NCBI GenBank assembly: GCA_030674155.1
Contig: CM060344.1
Location: 29,620,188 to 29,684,187, forward strand
Origin: Stramonita haemastoma
Taxonomy: Eukaryota > Mollusca > Gastropoda > Neogastropoda > Muricidae
Direction: 5' to 3'
DNA length: 64,000 nucleotides
Position 1 is the first letter of the stretch, and each line of letters starts with the position of its first letter. The notes below the pieces were generated by a model. It was given only the letters and a program-made list of their open reading frames with translations, did not search any database and was not told the origin of the DNA. Both the position numbers and the translations under genes were made by a program. Shown here piece by piece: positions 10,858 through 22,450 of the stretch.

Positions 10858-11270
10858 TCATGTAGTGGATAGGATAGCTCAGTGGGCAGAGCACACACTC
10901 TCCCAAAGCTAAAGTTAAGCAGCACTGAGCATGGTTACCAAGTATAGGTTGACCATTTGCACGCCTTGGGTTCAGTACAGTCCCCCAGTTCACCCAGCTG
11001 TCAAGGGTACCTGCCCTCTTTAGGGTCAGGGAAGGTAAAGCAGCGAGGGAGAGGAGATGGGCGCTGCCCTCAATATGCTAGCCCTTGGAGAAGCTGAGGT
11101 CTCTGACATCTTGGTCCCCAATGACCGCATAGGTTATAAGAACACCTCTACCTGTTTTGTACTGTAATGTGATGTTTTGTATTATATCAATGTAATGTAG
11201 TTAATGTACTGTATTGTAATGGAATGTAGTGTGTTGGAATGTAGTATATTGCACTGTACTATTTGGCTGA
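10858..11270 (+). mobile_element. SINE family C with (ATGTA)n tail
   Basis: An A-box-like head TAGCTCAGTGGGCAGAGCAC is followed by a B-box-like CCTTGGGTTCAGTAC after an insertion, then CTGAGGTCTCTGACATCTTG. It ends in a TGTAATG-rich tail from 11160. A reverse copy of the same family was inserted at 26998-30141. Confidence 0.75.
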
Positions 11271-11309
11271 TACTATAAAAGGAGTGCCGTGTGCAAACAT
11301 GCACAACAC

Positions 11310-11660
11310 AAGGGGACGGGATAGACAGCCTGGTGGTCACAGTGATGATGCCCTTGTTGTCTGCTGACCCGGATTCGAATCTCGTTCAAGAGGACTTTTC
11401 CACAGGAGTTAACATCAGTGCCCACTCTACTTTTCTCTAAAGTCTCTCGGATGAGACTATAAACTGAGGTCCTGTGTGCAAGCAAAACATTTTGTACACA
11501 CGTTAAAACCAGTCCCCCTTTTCAGAAGACTAGGCCCTTGTGAACCAGTGGGAACAGATGACAAAATTTACAAAACTGCATACACACAGGGACTGGATGT
11601 AAAAAAGCACATGAGTGCATGTGCATTCCATTATCTTTGAGATAAAAGAATAAAGTAAAA
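11310..11660 (+). mobile_element. SINE family A, full length
   Basis: A head AGACAGCCTGGTGGTCAC and B-box GGATTCGAATCTC are followed by GGAGTTAACATCAGTG, GGGAACAGATGACAAAAT and ATTCCATTATCTTTGAGATA, ending in an A-rich tail. Confidence 0.85.
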
Positions 11661-11677
11661 AAAAAAATTTAAAAGGT

Positions 11678-11830
11678 ACATCTTGTACACACATTAAAAC
11701 CTGTTCCACATTTTGGAAGAGTAAAATATTGCATGCTGGTGGGAACAGATGACAACATTTACAAAACTGCATGCACTTGGGGTTGGATGAAAAAAAGCAC
11801 ATAAGTGCTCATTTCATTATAAAAACAAAA
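11678..11830 (+). mobile_element. SINE family A 3' fragment
   Basis: Only the second half (ACATCTTGTACACACATTAA to GTGCTCATTTCATTAT) is present, directly after the full-length copy in the same orientation. Confidence 0.75.
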
Positions 11831-11870
11831 CAAAACAGATAAATATAATGTATCGTTATACAATGTACAG

Positions 11871-12064
11871 GTAATGTACTGTAATACAACAGAGTATTGT
11901 AGTGTAATGTAATGTATTGTATGGCAGTCTGTAGTAATGTACTGTAATACAACAGAGTATTGTAGTGTAATGTAATGTATTGTAGCAGTCTGTAGTAATG
12001 TACTGTAATACAACAGAGTATTGTAGTGTATGTAATGTATTGTATGCAGTCTGTATAATGTACT
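11871..12064. repeat. tandem repeat, three ~63-bp copies
   Basis: The unit GTAATGTACTGTAATACAAC then AGAGTATTGTAGTGTAATGT and a CAGTCTGTA end is repeated three times with small deletions. The pentamer-like composition suggests expansion of a SINE tail. Confidence 0.85.
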
Positions 12065-12420
12065 GTAATGTCTCTCCCTGGGGAGGGAGCACCACCACCC
12101 ATTTAAAAATGAAAAGAACTCCTGCTGGCATACATGTACATTTTTTCCCCATCCAAGTGGATTTCTCTAAAGATTTTCTCCATGGACCTTATTTTTGCTG
12201 CCACGGGTTCTTTCATGTGCACTGAATGTGTTTCACACAAAAGCTGTTTATTGTCTCCTCCCTCCCAGGGCACCACTCAAGGTCTATTGGATGGGGAAAT
12301 GTCTGGACAAAAGCGGGGATCAAACCTACACCTCTTGCTTTCTATGCAGGTGCATTACTGCCAGACCATTGATCCATGTTGCACTGCATTGTATTGTGTT
12401 GTGTTGTACTGTGTTGTGTT
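12065..12420 (-). mobile_element. SINE family B-like, reverse copy
   Basis: On the minus strand a tRNA-like head near 12340-12395 follows a GTTGTATTGCAGTG-like tract. The other end has CTCCCTGGGGAGGGAGC. The body resembles 6690-7105. Confidence 0.55.
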
Positions 12421-12525
12421 GTGTTGTGTGTCACTTTCGATCACAGCATATTTCTCTACAGACCGCTGCACAAGAGCAGTGTCAGTGTCACCCATCTAAA
12501 AACAGAAAAGCACATCATGCATGCA

Positions 12526-12895
<370 letters not shown>

Positions 12896-12946
12896 GTCAC
12901 ACACACATACATACAACGATATATCACACACACACATACAACACAC

Positions 12947-13054
12947 CTGTGGTACCCATTTTGGAGACACAAAGCTGGTGGCCTCAATGACAGGAAGACC
13001 AGACTCTGACAGTTTGTTGATGAACTCCACTTTCACCGAGGTGGGAACAATGCT
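12947..13054 (-). CDS. HMGCL: HMGCL exon 3 (residues 49-84)
   Basis: It encodes 36 residues beginning [11 protein letters not shown] and ending [11 protein letters not shown]72 of the VIEATSF motif, an active-site residue, is present. The exon is 108 bp, the same length as human exon 3, with acceptor tggcag and donor CAG|GTGTGT in phase 0. A very long (CA)n tract lies 50-200 bp into the following intron, close to the donor. Confidence 0.95.
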
Positions 13055-13509
13055 CTGCCACACAAGGAGATATAAACATATATATGTAATACCATATAAT
13101 TATAGCATATTAGTTATTACCCCCATAAGTGTCTCAAAGTCATGGCAGTCAAATGTTCATTTCCAGATAGTACAATGAATAAGCACTGGATTTTCTTCTT
13201 TTTTTATCAAGCCATCTGTCTAGGAACAACCGCCCCCCCCCACCCCCCTCATTAATAACGTGTTCTACAACAGTCATTATTATGACAACCTATAGCAATC
13301 AAATAGACCCAATAAACCAAAAGCAAACAAAACAAACCAACCAATACACTGCAAAACTCTCTCTCACACACACAGAGTACACACACAAACGCACACACAC
13401 ACAGACAAAAAAAAATATTTAAAAAAAAAAACCGAAACATAAAAACAAAGAATAAATTCTCAAACAAATAATTTATATCATGTTACAATATCATGTGTAT
13501 AGATCTATA

Positions 13510-13516
13510 TCTGCAG

Positions 13517-13606
<90 letters not shown>
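13510..13606. repeat. (GA)n microsatellite
   Basis: A pure GA run abutting the 3' end of the minus-strand LINE; the (GA)n run at 15451 abuts its other end. Confidence 0.95.
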
Positions 13607-13608
<2 letters not shown>

Positions 13609-15450
13609 GTGGGATTCGGATTCGGATTCAGATGATTTATTCATAAAGGCCATTACCCCTTAGAAGGGTTTACATACAAGATAGAAACACACACACTTTG
13701 TAAGTTTTCACAGATTGACATAATTATTATGTTGACAACATACTGCGTACTTTAAATGCTTTGTCAGGGTTCGCGCAAGGATTTTTTAAAAACCGGTACT
13801 GCGAGTTGCCATTTCAGAGATATCTTGACCAACCCAATCGTCCCCAAAAATAAAATCCAGTACGTACTGTGAACAAAACGAAACTATTCAGTGTGGGGGA
13901 GGGGGGGGGGGGGGGTTTGTTCAGGAGCAAAACTAAATCTAAATTGAATGCAAATCTCTCAGAGACTTTGACTGCCCTGCTGCTGCCACTCGCTTCTTGG
14001 GCATGAAGCCACACAGGAAATAGGTGTTTTTTTTTCTAGCGCCTGTGTCACTGCCTGTGTCAGTCTGTTGCTTTGCATGACATCTTCGAGTGGAAAATAC
14101 TTTAAAGGAATCAGTTGTTCTCTCAGCTCTTTTAGCTCCGGGCAAGACAAAATAAAATGAAGTTCATTTTCAAGTGCATCATGACACAATGGACACATCA
14201 AATTACGATCATTGACAGATTTATAACGATAAGAATGTAAATATATATCAGAAATACCAAATCTGAATTTAGTCATTAGGCCTTTCATATGTCTTTCTAA
14301 AGGCATAGATATATAAACTGGAACACAATGGGATAGGTTCAACATTCTATGAATAAACCCAGTTATGTCCCCTACACCTAGATTTTCCCACACAACCCCA
14401 AAACCAAATTCATATAGCTTTAATTTTATGTTTGAGACCCAGTTTTTCTTACCTCTTGCTTCTAAATTCATTAACATTTTATAAGCTTTATATGGCAATC
14501 TATGTGGTTCCATTTGTGTCAATTTCAGCCAGTAACGAATACACTTAACCATGGAAATTTAACTTATTGGATACCTGTAAGTTTCCCTATAAACTAAGTC
14601 ATTAGGTGTTTGGATTGATATACCTAGAAATTTCTTTAATGCATACAAATGTATCTTCTCAATTTCTACCACACCTGCATCTAAGCCCCATAATTCAGCA
14701 CCATACTGCACCATGGGTTGAATTTGTGCATCAAACAACTTCAGAAACAACGACAGAGAATCATTATTCAGTTGCCTTAATTTTCTTAAAATACACAATA
14801 AAGGATACTTCGCTCTACTTACTAATTCTCTACAAGCAAAGGAAAAGCTTAACCGTGTTGAAAAATATATTCCTAAATATTTATAGACATTCACAACTGG
14901 CATAACGCTTCCATTAGATGTCCATCTTTCCCGCTCTGCAAGATACCCTCCTTTTCTAAATACAATAATGTTACTTTTCGACATGTTTACCTTTAACTGA
15001 AGTGAGACTGATGCTTTTTCTAAACTATTTAGTTGTCTTTGTAACCCAACTATTGTCTCTGAAATTAATACTACGTCATCAGCTAGAAGGAGTAAAAATA
15101 TTTCCAAAGTATCATCAATGAATTGTGCACCATGTTTGCCATTACAAATAACTTCTAAAGTTAACTCATTGATAAACAAAGAAAACAAAATAGGACTACA
15201 CACATCTCCTTGTTTGACACCAGCTGTACAGTTTATATAATCAGTCAATGATGCACCACATCTAACTCTAGCATTTACAAATTCATACATACTCATAATG
15301 CATTTAAACAGTTTATTCCATTCTTAATCAAAATAGGCCACAGTATGCTTCTGTTCACAGAATCAAAGGCTTTCTCAAAATCGATGAAAGCCACGTACAG
15401 CTTACGATTCAAACAAAATTGCTTTTGAACAAACGCCATTAACGTAAACA
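13607..15450 (-). mobile_element. 5'-truncated non-LTR retrotransposon (LINE) inside (GA)n
   Basis: The minus strand carries reverse transcriptase motifs followed by a 3' UTR with AATAAA and a GAATCC-type tandem tail at 13612-13630. It lacks the 5' half (endonuclease and ORF1). GA dinucleotide tracts adjoin both ends. It lies in HMGCL intron 2. Confidence 0.85.
13959..15440 (-). pseudogene. reverse transcriptase remnant, frameshifted
   Basis: Three stop-free blocks read in order: LYVAFIDFEKAFDSVN (RT motif A) near 15400, then 15296-14559 with VKQGDVCSPILFSLFINEL (motif B) and LLADDVVLI (motif C, ADD present), then 14552-13959 with a CPLC...HFILSCPE zinc-knuckle-like tail. Frame breaks near 15320 and 14560 make it non-functional. 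The motifs fit a non-LTR reverse transcriptase; I cannot place the clade with confidence. Confidence 0.85.
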
Positions 15451-15612
<162 letters not shown>

Positions 15613-15723
15613 CAAACACAGGTAGAGTATACATGCACATGTATGCATGTGACTTGTGAGCAAACATGTATGTGGGTGTAGGTATGGCAAATATGTTTGT
15701 GTGCATGCATGCAATGCATGCTA

Positions 15724-16090
15724 TCATAGTCCTTCAAATGAGACAATAAACTGAGGTCCTGTGTGCAAATGCTCGCAGAACATCTTGCGCACATGTTAAA
15801 ACCTGTTCCGCTTTTCTGAAGAGTAGGCCATTATGTGCCAGTGGGAACAGATGACAAAATTTATATAACTGCAAATACATGGGGACTGGATGTATTATTA
15901 TTATTATTATTCTTTTATATCGAGGATAATGGAATAAGCAGGCTTGTGCTTTTTTACATCCAGTCCCCGTGTGTATGCAGTTTTGTAAATGTCATCTGTT
16001 CCCACCGGCACACAATGGCCTGTAAAAAACGCATGGGTGCTTATTCCATTATCCTTGAAATAAAAGAATAAGATAAATAAATAAAATAAA
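15724..16090. mobile_element. SINE A fragments in opposite orientation
   Basis: A plus-strand fragment (15726-15893, GAACATCTTGCGCACATG to GGGACTGGATGTA) meets a minus-strand fragment (15905-16017, TATCGAGGATAATGGAATAA to GGCACACAATGGCC). A plus-strand tail (16026-16080) follows. This is a SINE inserted in, or recombined with, another. Confidence 0.75.
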
Positions 16091-16231
16091 TAAATAAATA
16101 TATGTATGTATATAATATGTACATGCTGTGTGCATGTGTGGGTGTGTGCATGTTTGAGATAAATGTATGACTATGCCTGTTTTCTCATTCTGGCTGTAAA
16201 TCACTCATAGCTGTTTCTGTGCATGTCAGAC

Positions 16232-16300
16232 CTTTTCATTCTGGAGGCCGTCCCTTGGTCCCACCTCCACGATCTTGACGAATCGGGGTAGCCCAGCCAT
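16232..16300 (-). CDS. HMGCL: HMGCL exon 2 (residues 26-48)
   Basis: It encodes 23 residues ending VEVGPRDGLQNEK, the signature of the HMGL-like TIM-barrel family. R41 (catalytic) and D42 (divalent metal ligand) are present. The acceptor is ctgtacag and the donor AAG|GTCTGA, both in phase 0, with the 3' boundary at the same codon as in human (after Glu-Lys 48). A 24-bp minisatellite lies directly upstream of the acceptor (16311-16475) and a cluster of SINE pieces directly downstream. Confidence 0.93.
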
Positions 16301-16310
16301 CTGTACAGAA

Positions 16311-16475
16311 CAAACACACTGACACTGACAGTAACACTGGCATTGACACTGACAGTAACACTGGCATTGACACTGACAGTAACACTGGCACTGACATTGA
16401 CAGTAACACTGTCACTGACACTGGCACTGACAGTAACACTGGCACTGACAATGACACTCGCACTGACACTGGTCT
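16311..16475. repeat. 24-bp minisatellite next to HMGCL exon 2 acceptor
   Basis: The unit ACTGGCATTGACACTGACAG plus TAAC, with shortened variants, begins 11 bp upstream of exon 2 on the coding strand and occupies the polypyrimidine-tract region. Confidence 0.9.
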
Positions 16476-16527
16476 GACTGGTCAATGCACTACAGGAACA
16501 GGGCCACAGACATCAACTGCTTTACAA

Positions 16528-16632
16528 CTGAACCAATGACAAAATTTTACACAACTGCATACACACAGGGACTGGATGTAAAAAAAAAAGCACATAAGTG
16601 TTTATTCCATTATCCTCAAAAGAAAAGAATTT
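16528..16632 (+). mobile_element. SINE family A 3' fragment
   Basis: ACAACTGCATACACACAGGG and TTATTCCATTATCC are the terminal 100 bp of the family. Confidence 0.75.
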
Positions 16633-16725
16633 TTCTTTAAAGTTGCACATAATAAATAGATAGTATGTATACATGTGTACAATGATGTGACTATTCAAAG
16701 CATGACATTTGACTCAATATCTCCC

Positions 16726-16728
<3 letters not shown>

Positions 16729-16801
<73 letters not shown>

Positions 16802-16803
16802 GT
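16729..16803. repeat. (GT)n microsatellite
   Basis: A pure GT run, followed by (TTTA)n at 16814-16850, which is the A/T-rich tail of the adjacent reverse SINE. Confidence 0.95.
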
Positions 16804-16854
16804 GTGTGCATGTTTATTTGTTTATTTATTTATTTATTTATTTATTTCATTTAT

Positions 16855-17112
16855 TTATTCTTTATATCGAGGATAACAGAATAAGCAATCATGTGCTTTT
16901 TTTCATCCGGTCCCTGTGTGTATGCAGTTTTGTAAATAATGTCATCTGTTCCCACCGGCACACGATGGCCTACTCTTACGAAAAGCGGAACAGGATTTAA
17001 TGTGTGCGCAAGATGTTCTGCATGTGTTCGCACATGGGGCCTCGGTTTAAAGTCTCATCCGAAGGACTTTTGGGGAGAGTGGAGTCAGCACTGATGTTAA
17101 CTCCAGGAGAAA
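16855..17112 (-). mobile_element. SINE family A, head replaced by microsatellite
   Basis: It runs from TATCGAGGATAACAGAATAA through GCGCAAGATGTTCTGC to ATGTTAACTCCAGGAGAAAA, then breaks exactly where the tRNA head should begin, into GT-rich sequence. Confidence 0.85.
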
Positions 17113-17480
<368 letters not shown>

Positions 17481-17958
17481 GTGCATGCGTGTGAGTGTGT
17501 TTCGAGTCTTGAGTATTGAGTCTGCTGATTTCAGATCAATAAAATCAAATTTTAAAAAACCATGTTTTTGCTCTGTATGTAACAAAACACTGTTAGCAAC
17601 TCTGTGGCAATTAATAGGTTATGGAGCTAGTAGTTTGCATACCAACTGACTGATGATACATGTATGTACATGTATGTATAGAAATTATTAGTGTTGTCAT
17701 TGAACTTGCTGTCAATCATCATAATCAAAAGTATTATTGTCATCATTATTTGTATGACTTTGAAGCTTGACTTGCAGTCTTTATGTGCTGCAGCCCTGGG
17801 GGACAGTTGGCCTTTGGAAAAGATCTCCAATGCTGACTGTCCGTATGCCTCTTGACTGAGAGAGTGGGGGTGTGCTGTGGGCAAAGCATCTCCACTATAG
17901 GAGTATATATATAATTATATAAAATTTCTGCCAAATTTCCAAAACAGCAGCTGCCTCC

Positions 17959-17960
<2 letters not shown>
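17481..17960. other. intron 1 DNA without recognised feature
   Basis: Mixed AT-rich sequence; no exon, RNA or clear repeat is visible. The stretch 17780-17900 is less AT-rich but its frames are short and lack recognisable motifs. Confidence 0.4.
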
Positions 17961-18027
<67 letters not shown>

Positions 18028-18126
18028 TGTGTATACATAATTGTATGTATGTATGTATGTATGTATGTATGTATGTCTGTCTGTCTGTATGTCTGTATGT
18101 CTGTATGTCTGTATGTCTGTATGTAT
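17961..18126. repeat. (GT)n-(GTAT)n-(GTCT)n microsatellite
   Basis: GT dinucleotides to about 18026, then GTAT and GTCT tetramers. Confidence 0.95.
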
Positions 18127-18229
18127 AAACATTGCCGGACACAGTCACAGTGCCTGCTACTGTTTGGTTAGTTACAGCAGGAAACATTTTAACACACCCA
18201 GCATGCACTCTATATTTAATTTTTTTTTA

Positions 18230-18425
18230 ATATTTCATACCACTTTATGTCACAGTAGATTCCTCTGTGTGAAATTCAGGCTGCTTTTTGTTTTCTTTTT
18301 CTTGTCTGCAACTGTATTTTGTTTCCCTGTCAGAGTGGCTTTTTTTCTACAGAATTTTGCCAGAGTTTACTCCCTTGTTGCTGTGGGTTCTTTTACCTGT
18401 GCTGACTAATGATGCGTAACACAAG
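18230..18425 (-). mobile_element. SINE family B fragment
   Basis: CACAGTAGATTCCTCTGTGT, CCCTGTCAGAGTGGCTTTTT and CTTGTTGCTGTGGGTTCTTT correspond in reverse to the body of the element at 6690-7105. Confidence 0.7.
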
Positions 18426-18477
18426 GGACTTCAGTTTATCATCTTAGCCGAAAGACTATACTTGGATTGGTTAACTT

Positions 18478-18645
18478 GATTTTATATTTAACTTGTGCGC
18501 ACGATGTTCTGCGTGCGTTCGAATACGGGACCTCGATTTATAGTCTCATCCGAAGGGCCAAATAGCAGCAGCAGCCAGTAGTAGTAGCAAAAGTAGTAGT
18601 AGCAGAAGTAGTAGTAGTAGAAGTAGTAGAAGTAGTAGTTTACAT
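18478..18645 (-). mobile_element. SINE family A fragment followed by (AGT)n
   Basis: TGCGCACGATGTTCTGCGTG to TATAGTCTCATCCGAAGGGC is the middle of SINE A. An AGC/AGT triplet run (18563-18645) follows. Confidence 0.75.
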
Positions 18646-19380
18646 TGCATACCACTGTACAGCACCAACAGGTTAATTATCCACCATTGGTCACTGAACG
18701 GAGTGAACCAGGCAGGTCCAATGCCCGCTTGCTTAGGTCCGCTATCAAAGAGTAGTCTAATGTGACTTAAGGCAATTGCATCCTTTTGCAAAATACAAGG
18801 TAACATAAATAACATGAGATGTTCATCAAAGCTGAGAACGAGGCAGGTCAGGTCATGGGGCACGTTGGGTCACCTTGAAAATAACCAGTTATACCGTAAT
18901 TTTCCACCGTTTTATTTCCATTCCTTTTTTTTTGATCAACTGAATCTACTGCAGACACCACTTTGCAAGCCAGAGGTACATGTGCTTTAAACTAAGTCAT
19001 CTGGCAACACCCACGCCCTCCCCCCCCCCCTCCCTCCCCTGCTTTTTGTTTTTTTACTGTAACTTTTTATGCTATTCTCCTGCCCCAATAAATGCTCACG
19101 GAATTTACTGTTGAATGTTTTATTTATCACAATCTATTCTTAGATCACTTGGCAGAATGTTTATGCTGGATTCTACAGCTGAATTTAATTGTTATGTGAA
19201 TAAAAGTTAAAACTTTGGAATCATACAGTACAGGGCAGGTTGGGTCGGGGTAGGTTGGGCCACTGTCCCAACCTGCCCCGGGGTCATCCCAAGCTGCCCC
19301 AGAGTGGGTCATTGATACTTTTCACTCTTTTTTTCTTAATTTCAATTTGTTCTCATGCTCTATTCTCTTCTTTTTCATGA

Positions 19381-20600
19381 ACAGATGGTGATAACTTACA
19401 AGAAGAAGACATCACAAGGACAGGTCTCCGCAAATGTCTGCCCAGATGCTGTAGATGCTGTTCTGAAAGGGTTGTCATTAGAGCTGCTGAATCTTTTCAT
19501 ACTCCAAGAGAGATTCTGACACGTGCAGTTAATAAATCAACTGAAGGCAAAGAATTCCAGAGTTTTAAAGATAGCTGCAAGACTAGACAAGTGCTCAGTG
19601 AAGCCGAGAAAATGGAACTGACAGAATATGTACTGAAAGCTTCATGGATCGGTTTCCCCTGGATTTTAGACTATAAGGAGACTGTAACATCAGCTTGCAG
19701 AAAGAAACAAAATCAGGTGGACACCTAGCTGGGCTGTCAGTGGAATGGCAGGTGAGGACTGGCTTTCTTAAACGTCAAGAGTGTATAAGGAGGACTATGC
19801 CTAAAGCTACCAGCCTTGTAAGGGTAACAACTTTCAATAGGACAAATGTGGAGTTTTTTTTGGCAATTTGCAAGACCTGCATTCATGTTACTCATTTCCA
19901 CCTGAGCTAATTTACAACCTTGATGAAACAGGGCTGACCATGTCACAGAAACCACAGAAAGTTGTTGCAGAATTAGGCACAAATCATTTAATTAAAAAAA
20001 TATATTATTCTTTTGTATCGAGGATAATGAAATAAGCACTGATGTGCTTTTTTTTACATCCAGTTCCCATGTGTATGCAGTTTTGTAAATCTTGTCATCT
20101 GTTCCCACCGGCACACGATGGCCTACTCTTAGGAAAAATAAGAACAGGATTTAACATGTGCGCAAGATGTTCTGCGTGCGTTTGCACACAGGGCCTCAGT
20201 TTATAGTCTCATGCGAATGACTTTTGGGGAGAGTGGAGTCAGCACTAATGTTAACTCCAGCGGAAATATCCCCTCGAACGGGAATCAAACCCAGATCATC
20301 AAATTGCAAGCGCAATGTTCTGACCACTTGGCTATCCCGTCAAGCTGCACAAGTCCTGTCACATGAACCTGGCCAGACTATCACCATGTCTGGCTTCATC
20401 AACGCAATGGGCAATGCACTGCCATCTGTCCTAATCTATCCACAAAGAAATTTTAAATCCCACATGCTGCGCAATGTCCCATCAGAAGCAAAGGGTCTTG
20501 CCAACCCAAGTGGATGGCTCACAACAGATCTATGTGAGTATGTCAGGAATGTCTCCAGCAGTTTGTGTCACATAGCTGTAGCATTCTTTTTTTGTTGGTT
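19381..20600 (+). pseudogene. pogo/Tigger-family transposase remnant
   Basis: Fragments in several frames follow the family order. They are EAEKMELTEYVLKASWIGFP (helix-turn-helix region), TGFLKR and KATSLVRVTTFNRTNVEFF, then LIYNLDETGLTMSQKPQKVV (the first DDE aspartate, in YNLDETG). After a SINE insertion come MSGFINAMGNALPSVLIYP and ANPSGWLTTDL. Stops and frameshifts are numerous, so it cannot encode an active enzyme. The motifs match pogo-like DDE transposases, which cut and paste elements at TA sites. Confidence 0.85.
20010..20345 (-). mobile_element. SINE family A, full length, inside the transposase remnant
   Basis: It runs from TTTGTATCGAGGATAATGAA to the head GATAGCCAAGTGGTCAGAAC (minus strand). 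The transposase reading resumes directly after it, so the insertion is younger than the transposon. Confidence 0.9.
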
Positions 20601-20910
20601 TTTTTTTGTTGGTAAACATTGTTTGCAGAAGTGGTGACAGGTGTTTTAATTGTTTTACATTTTAAAATCAGAATTTATTACTTATTTTTAGTAAGAATGT
20701 TACTGTTTCCCAACCTGCCCTGGTGCTGGGGCAGGTTGGGACAGTTTGGATTGTCTCTTTAACCATAAATTAAGTAAGGCTGAAAGGTACCACAGCAGGT
20801 GGAGTTTCAATCACCACCGGGACCTCTGATGAAGGCTCATCCTGGCAGGAGCCGAAACTGAGTCAGGTCAGGCCAAAGGCATGGTTCTTACTCAAAACCC
20901 CCAGACCAAA

Positions 20911-21262
20911 GGGGGACGGGAAAGCCTAGTGGTCAGAACATTGCGCTGGCAATTTGATGACCCGGGTTCGATTCCTGTTCGAGGAGATTTTTCTCCTGGA
21001 GTTAACATCAGTGCTGACTCCACTCTCCCCCAAAGTCCTTCAGATGAGACTATAAACTGAGGCCCCATGTGTGAATGCACGCAGAACATCTTGCGCACAC
21101 GTTAAATCCAGTTCCGCTTTTCGTAAGAGTATGCCATTGTGTGCCAGTGGGAACAAATGACATTTACAAAACTGCATAAACATGGGGACTGGGTGTGAAA
21201 AAGCACAAGAGTGCTTATCCCAGTATTCTTGATATAATAGAACAGAATAAAATAAAATAAAA
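20911..21262 (+). mobile_element. SINE family A, full length
   Basis: Head AAAGCCTAGTGGTCAGAACA, B-box GGGTTCGATTCC, GGAGTTAACATCAGTG, ATCTTGCGCACACGTTAAAT and a (AATAA)n tail. It lies between 20-bp direct repeats (20758-20777 and 21415-21434) in the pogo-like element. Confidence 0.9.
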
Positions 21263-21788
21263 ATATGCTACAATGCTGCCACTGAAAGACATTATTCCCT
21301 AGTATTTATTTTCTTCTCTTTTAAAAAAAAAAAAAAAATCTTTGATAACTCATTTTCAAAATGATTGAGAAGTTGGTACCTGCACTTGTTTTTCCTCCAC
21401 TACTTTTTCCACAATTTAACCATAAATTACGTAAATAAACACTAATTTCAATTGTTTTTTTGCTTTTCTGTTATATCCGAATCTATAAAGATTTGTTTCA
21501 AATCATCTTTTGTATCATCTGTGTACTCATATTCAAATGAGAGCGAAAATGGACAAAAAAGTGTCCCAACCTGCCAGGTCCTGGTCTGCCCGGTCAACGT
21601 GATAACTGATAACTGAGCATGATCGTACGACATGATTCAATTGTTGACAAAGTGAAAGGACATTCAATGGAGAGTATCAGCAGTGCTTTCTATTCGCTAT
21701 CTTTCGAGATCAAGGCATCCACATCGACTTTGAATTACACAAAAGATGAAATAAGTATATGACAGCACATCTAACAAGTGTATCGTAC

Positions 21789-21863
21789 CTCAATTTGACT
21801 GTAAGATCTGCAAAGGCGCTTTCCAATCGTCAGGCAAAATGACGAGAAAATTCTGGTCGCCAT
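21789..21863 (-). CDS. HMGCL: HMGCL exon 1: mitochondrial transit peptide (residues 1-25)
   Basis: The exon encodes 25 residues starting MATRIFSSF, with Arg/Lys at 4, 15, 16 and 19 and no acidic residue until the last position: a typical amphipathic mitochondrial presequence. It ends GAG|GTACGA, a good donor, in phase 0, which matches exon 2. Exon 1 plus exon 2 give exactly 144 coding bases, the same as human exons 1 plus 2. The start ATG has A at -3 and G at +4. Another in-frame ATG lies 12 codons upstream but would add an acidic leader, so the downstream one is preferred. On the coding strand a reverse CCAAT (GATTGG) lies about 60 bases upstream of the ATG. This short exon is assigned from context, not from conserved sequence. 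Confidence 0.78.
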
Positions 21864-22204
21864 ATTGTCAATGTCAAAGGCCACATCCTGTGACATTGAA
21901 AGAGAGGTCAATTTTGTCCAATCCAACGCTGCAAATTAACTATAAAACCTCCACGAATGGACAAAACACGAAATACTACACCTGGTCTGAAAATTAAATT
22001 AAAAAACAAAGAAAAAAAAAGAGAAAGAAAATCAGCATTGGGAAAACGGATAGAAAATATAGTTCTTTCGTCACATTTTCAGTTCCCTTATGTAACAAGA
22101 ATCTTCTAAGCAACGATATGATTTCTTTTCTTTGTTTTGAAACTGCTCGGCTACACCTTCCCGGCAGAGCACTGATGAAAGAAAAGAGAGATCAAACCAT
22201 ATCA
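21864..22204. promoter_or_regulatory. probable HMGCL 5' region
   Basis: This directly precedes the exon 1 ATG on the minus strand and is free of recognised repeats, unlike its surroundings. A reverse CCAAT motif (GTCCAATCC on plus, about 21917-21925) is the only familiar element. The transcription start cannot be placed. Confidence 0.4.
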
Positions 22205-22230
22205 AACAAATCTTTTTTTTTTTCAAGGAT

Positions 22231-22450
<220 letters not shown>

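Larger units (their letters stand above)
18842..21590 (+). mobile_element. decayed pogo-like DNA transposon in HMGCL intron 1
   Basis: Imperfect terminal inverted repeats of about 30 bp bracket it: GGCAGGTCAGG...GTTGGGTCAC at 18842-18873 and its reverse form at 21562-21590. Subterminal copies of CAGGTTGGG/CCCAACCTGCC lie at 19236-19310 and 20709-20742. The interior holds a transposase remnant and two SINEs. No convincing TA target duplication is seen. Confidence 0.7.

Noticed and set aside
21880..21950. TATA box for HMGCL
   Set aside because: TTTTATA on the coding strand near 21945 is weak and the transcription start is unknown.
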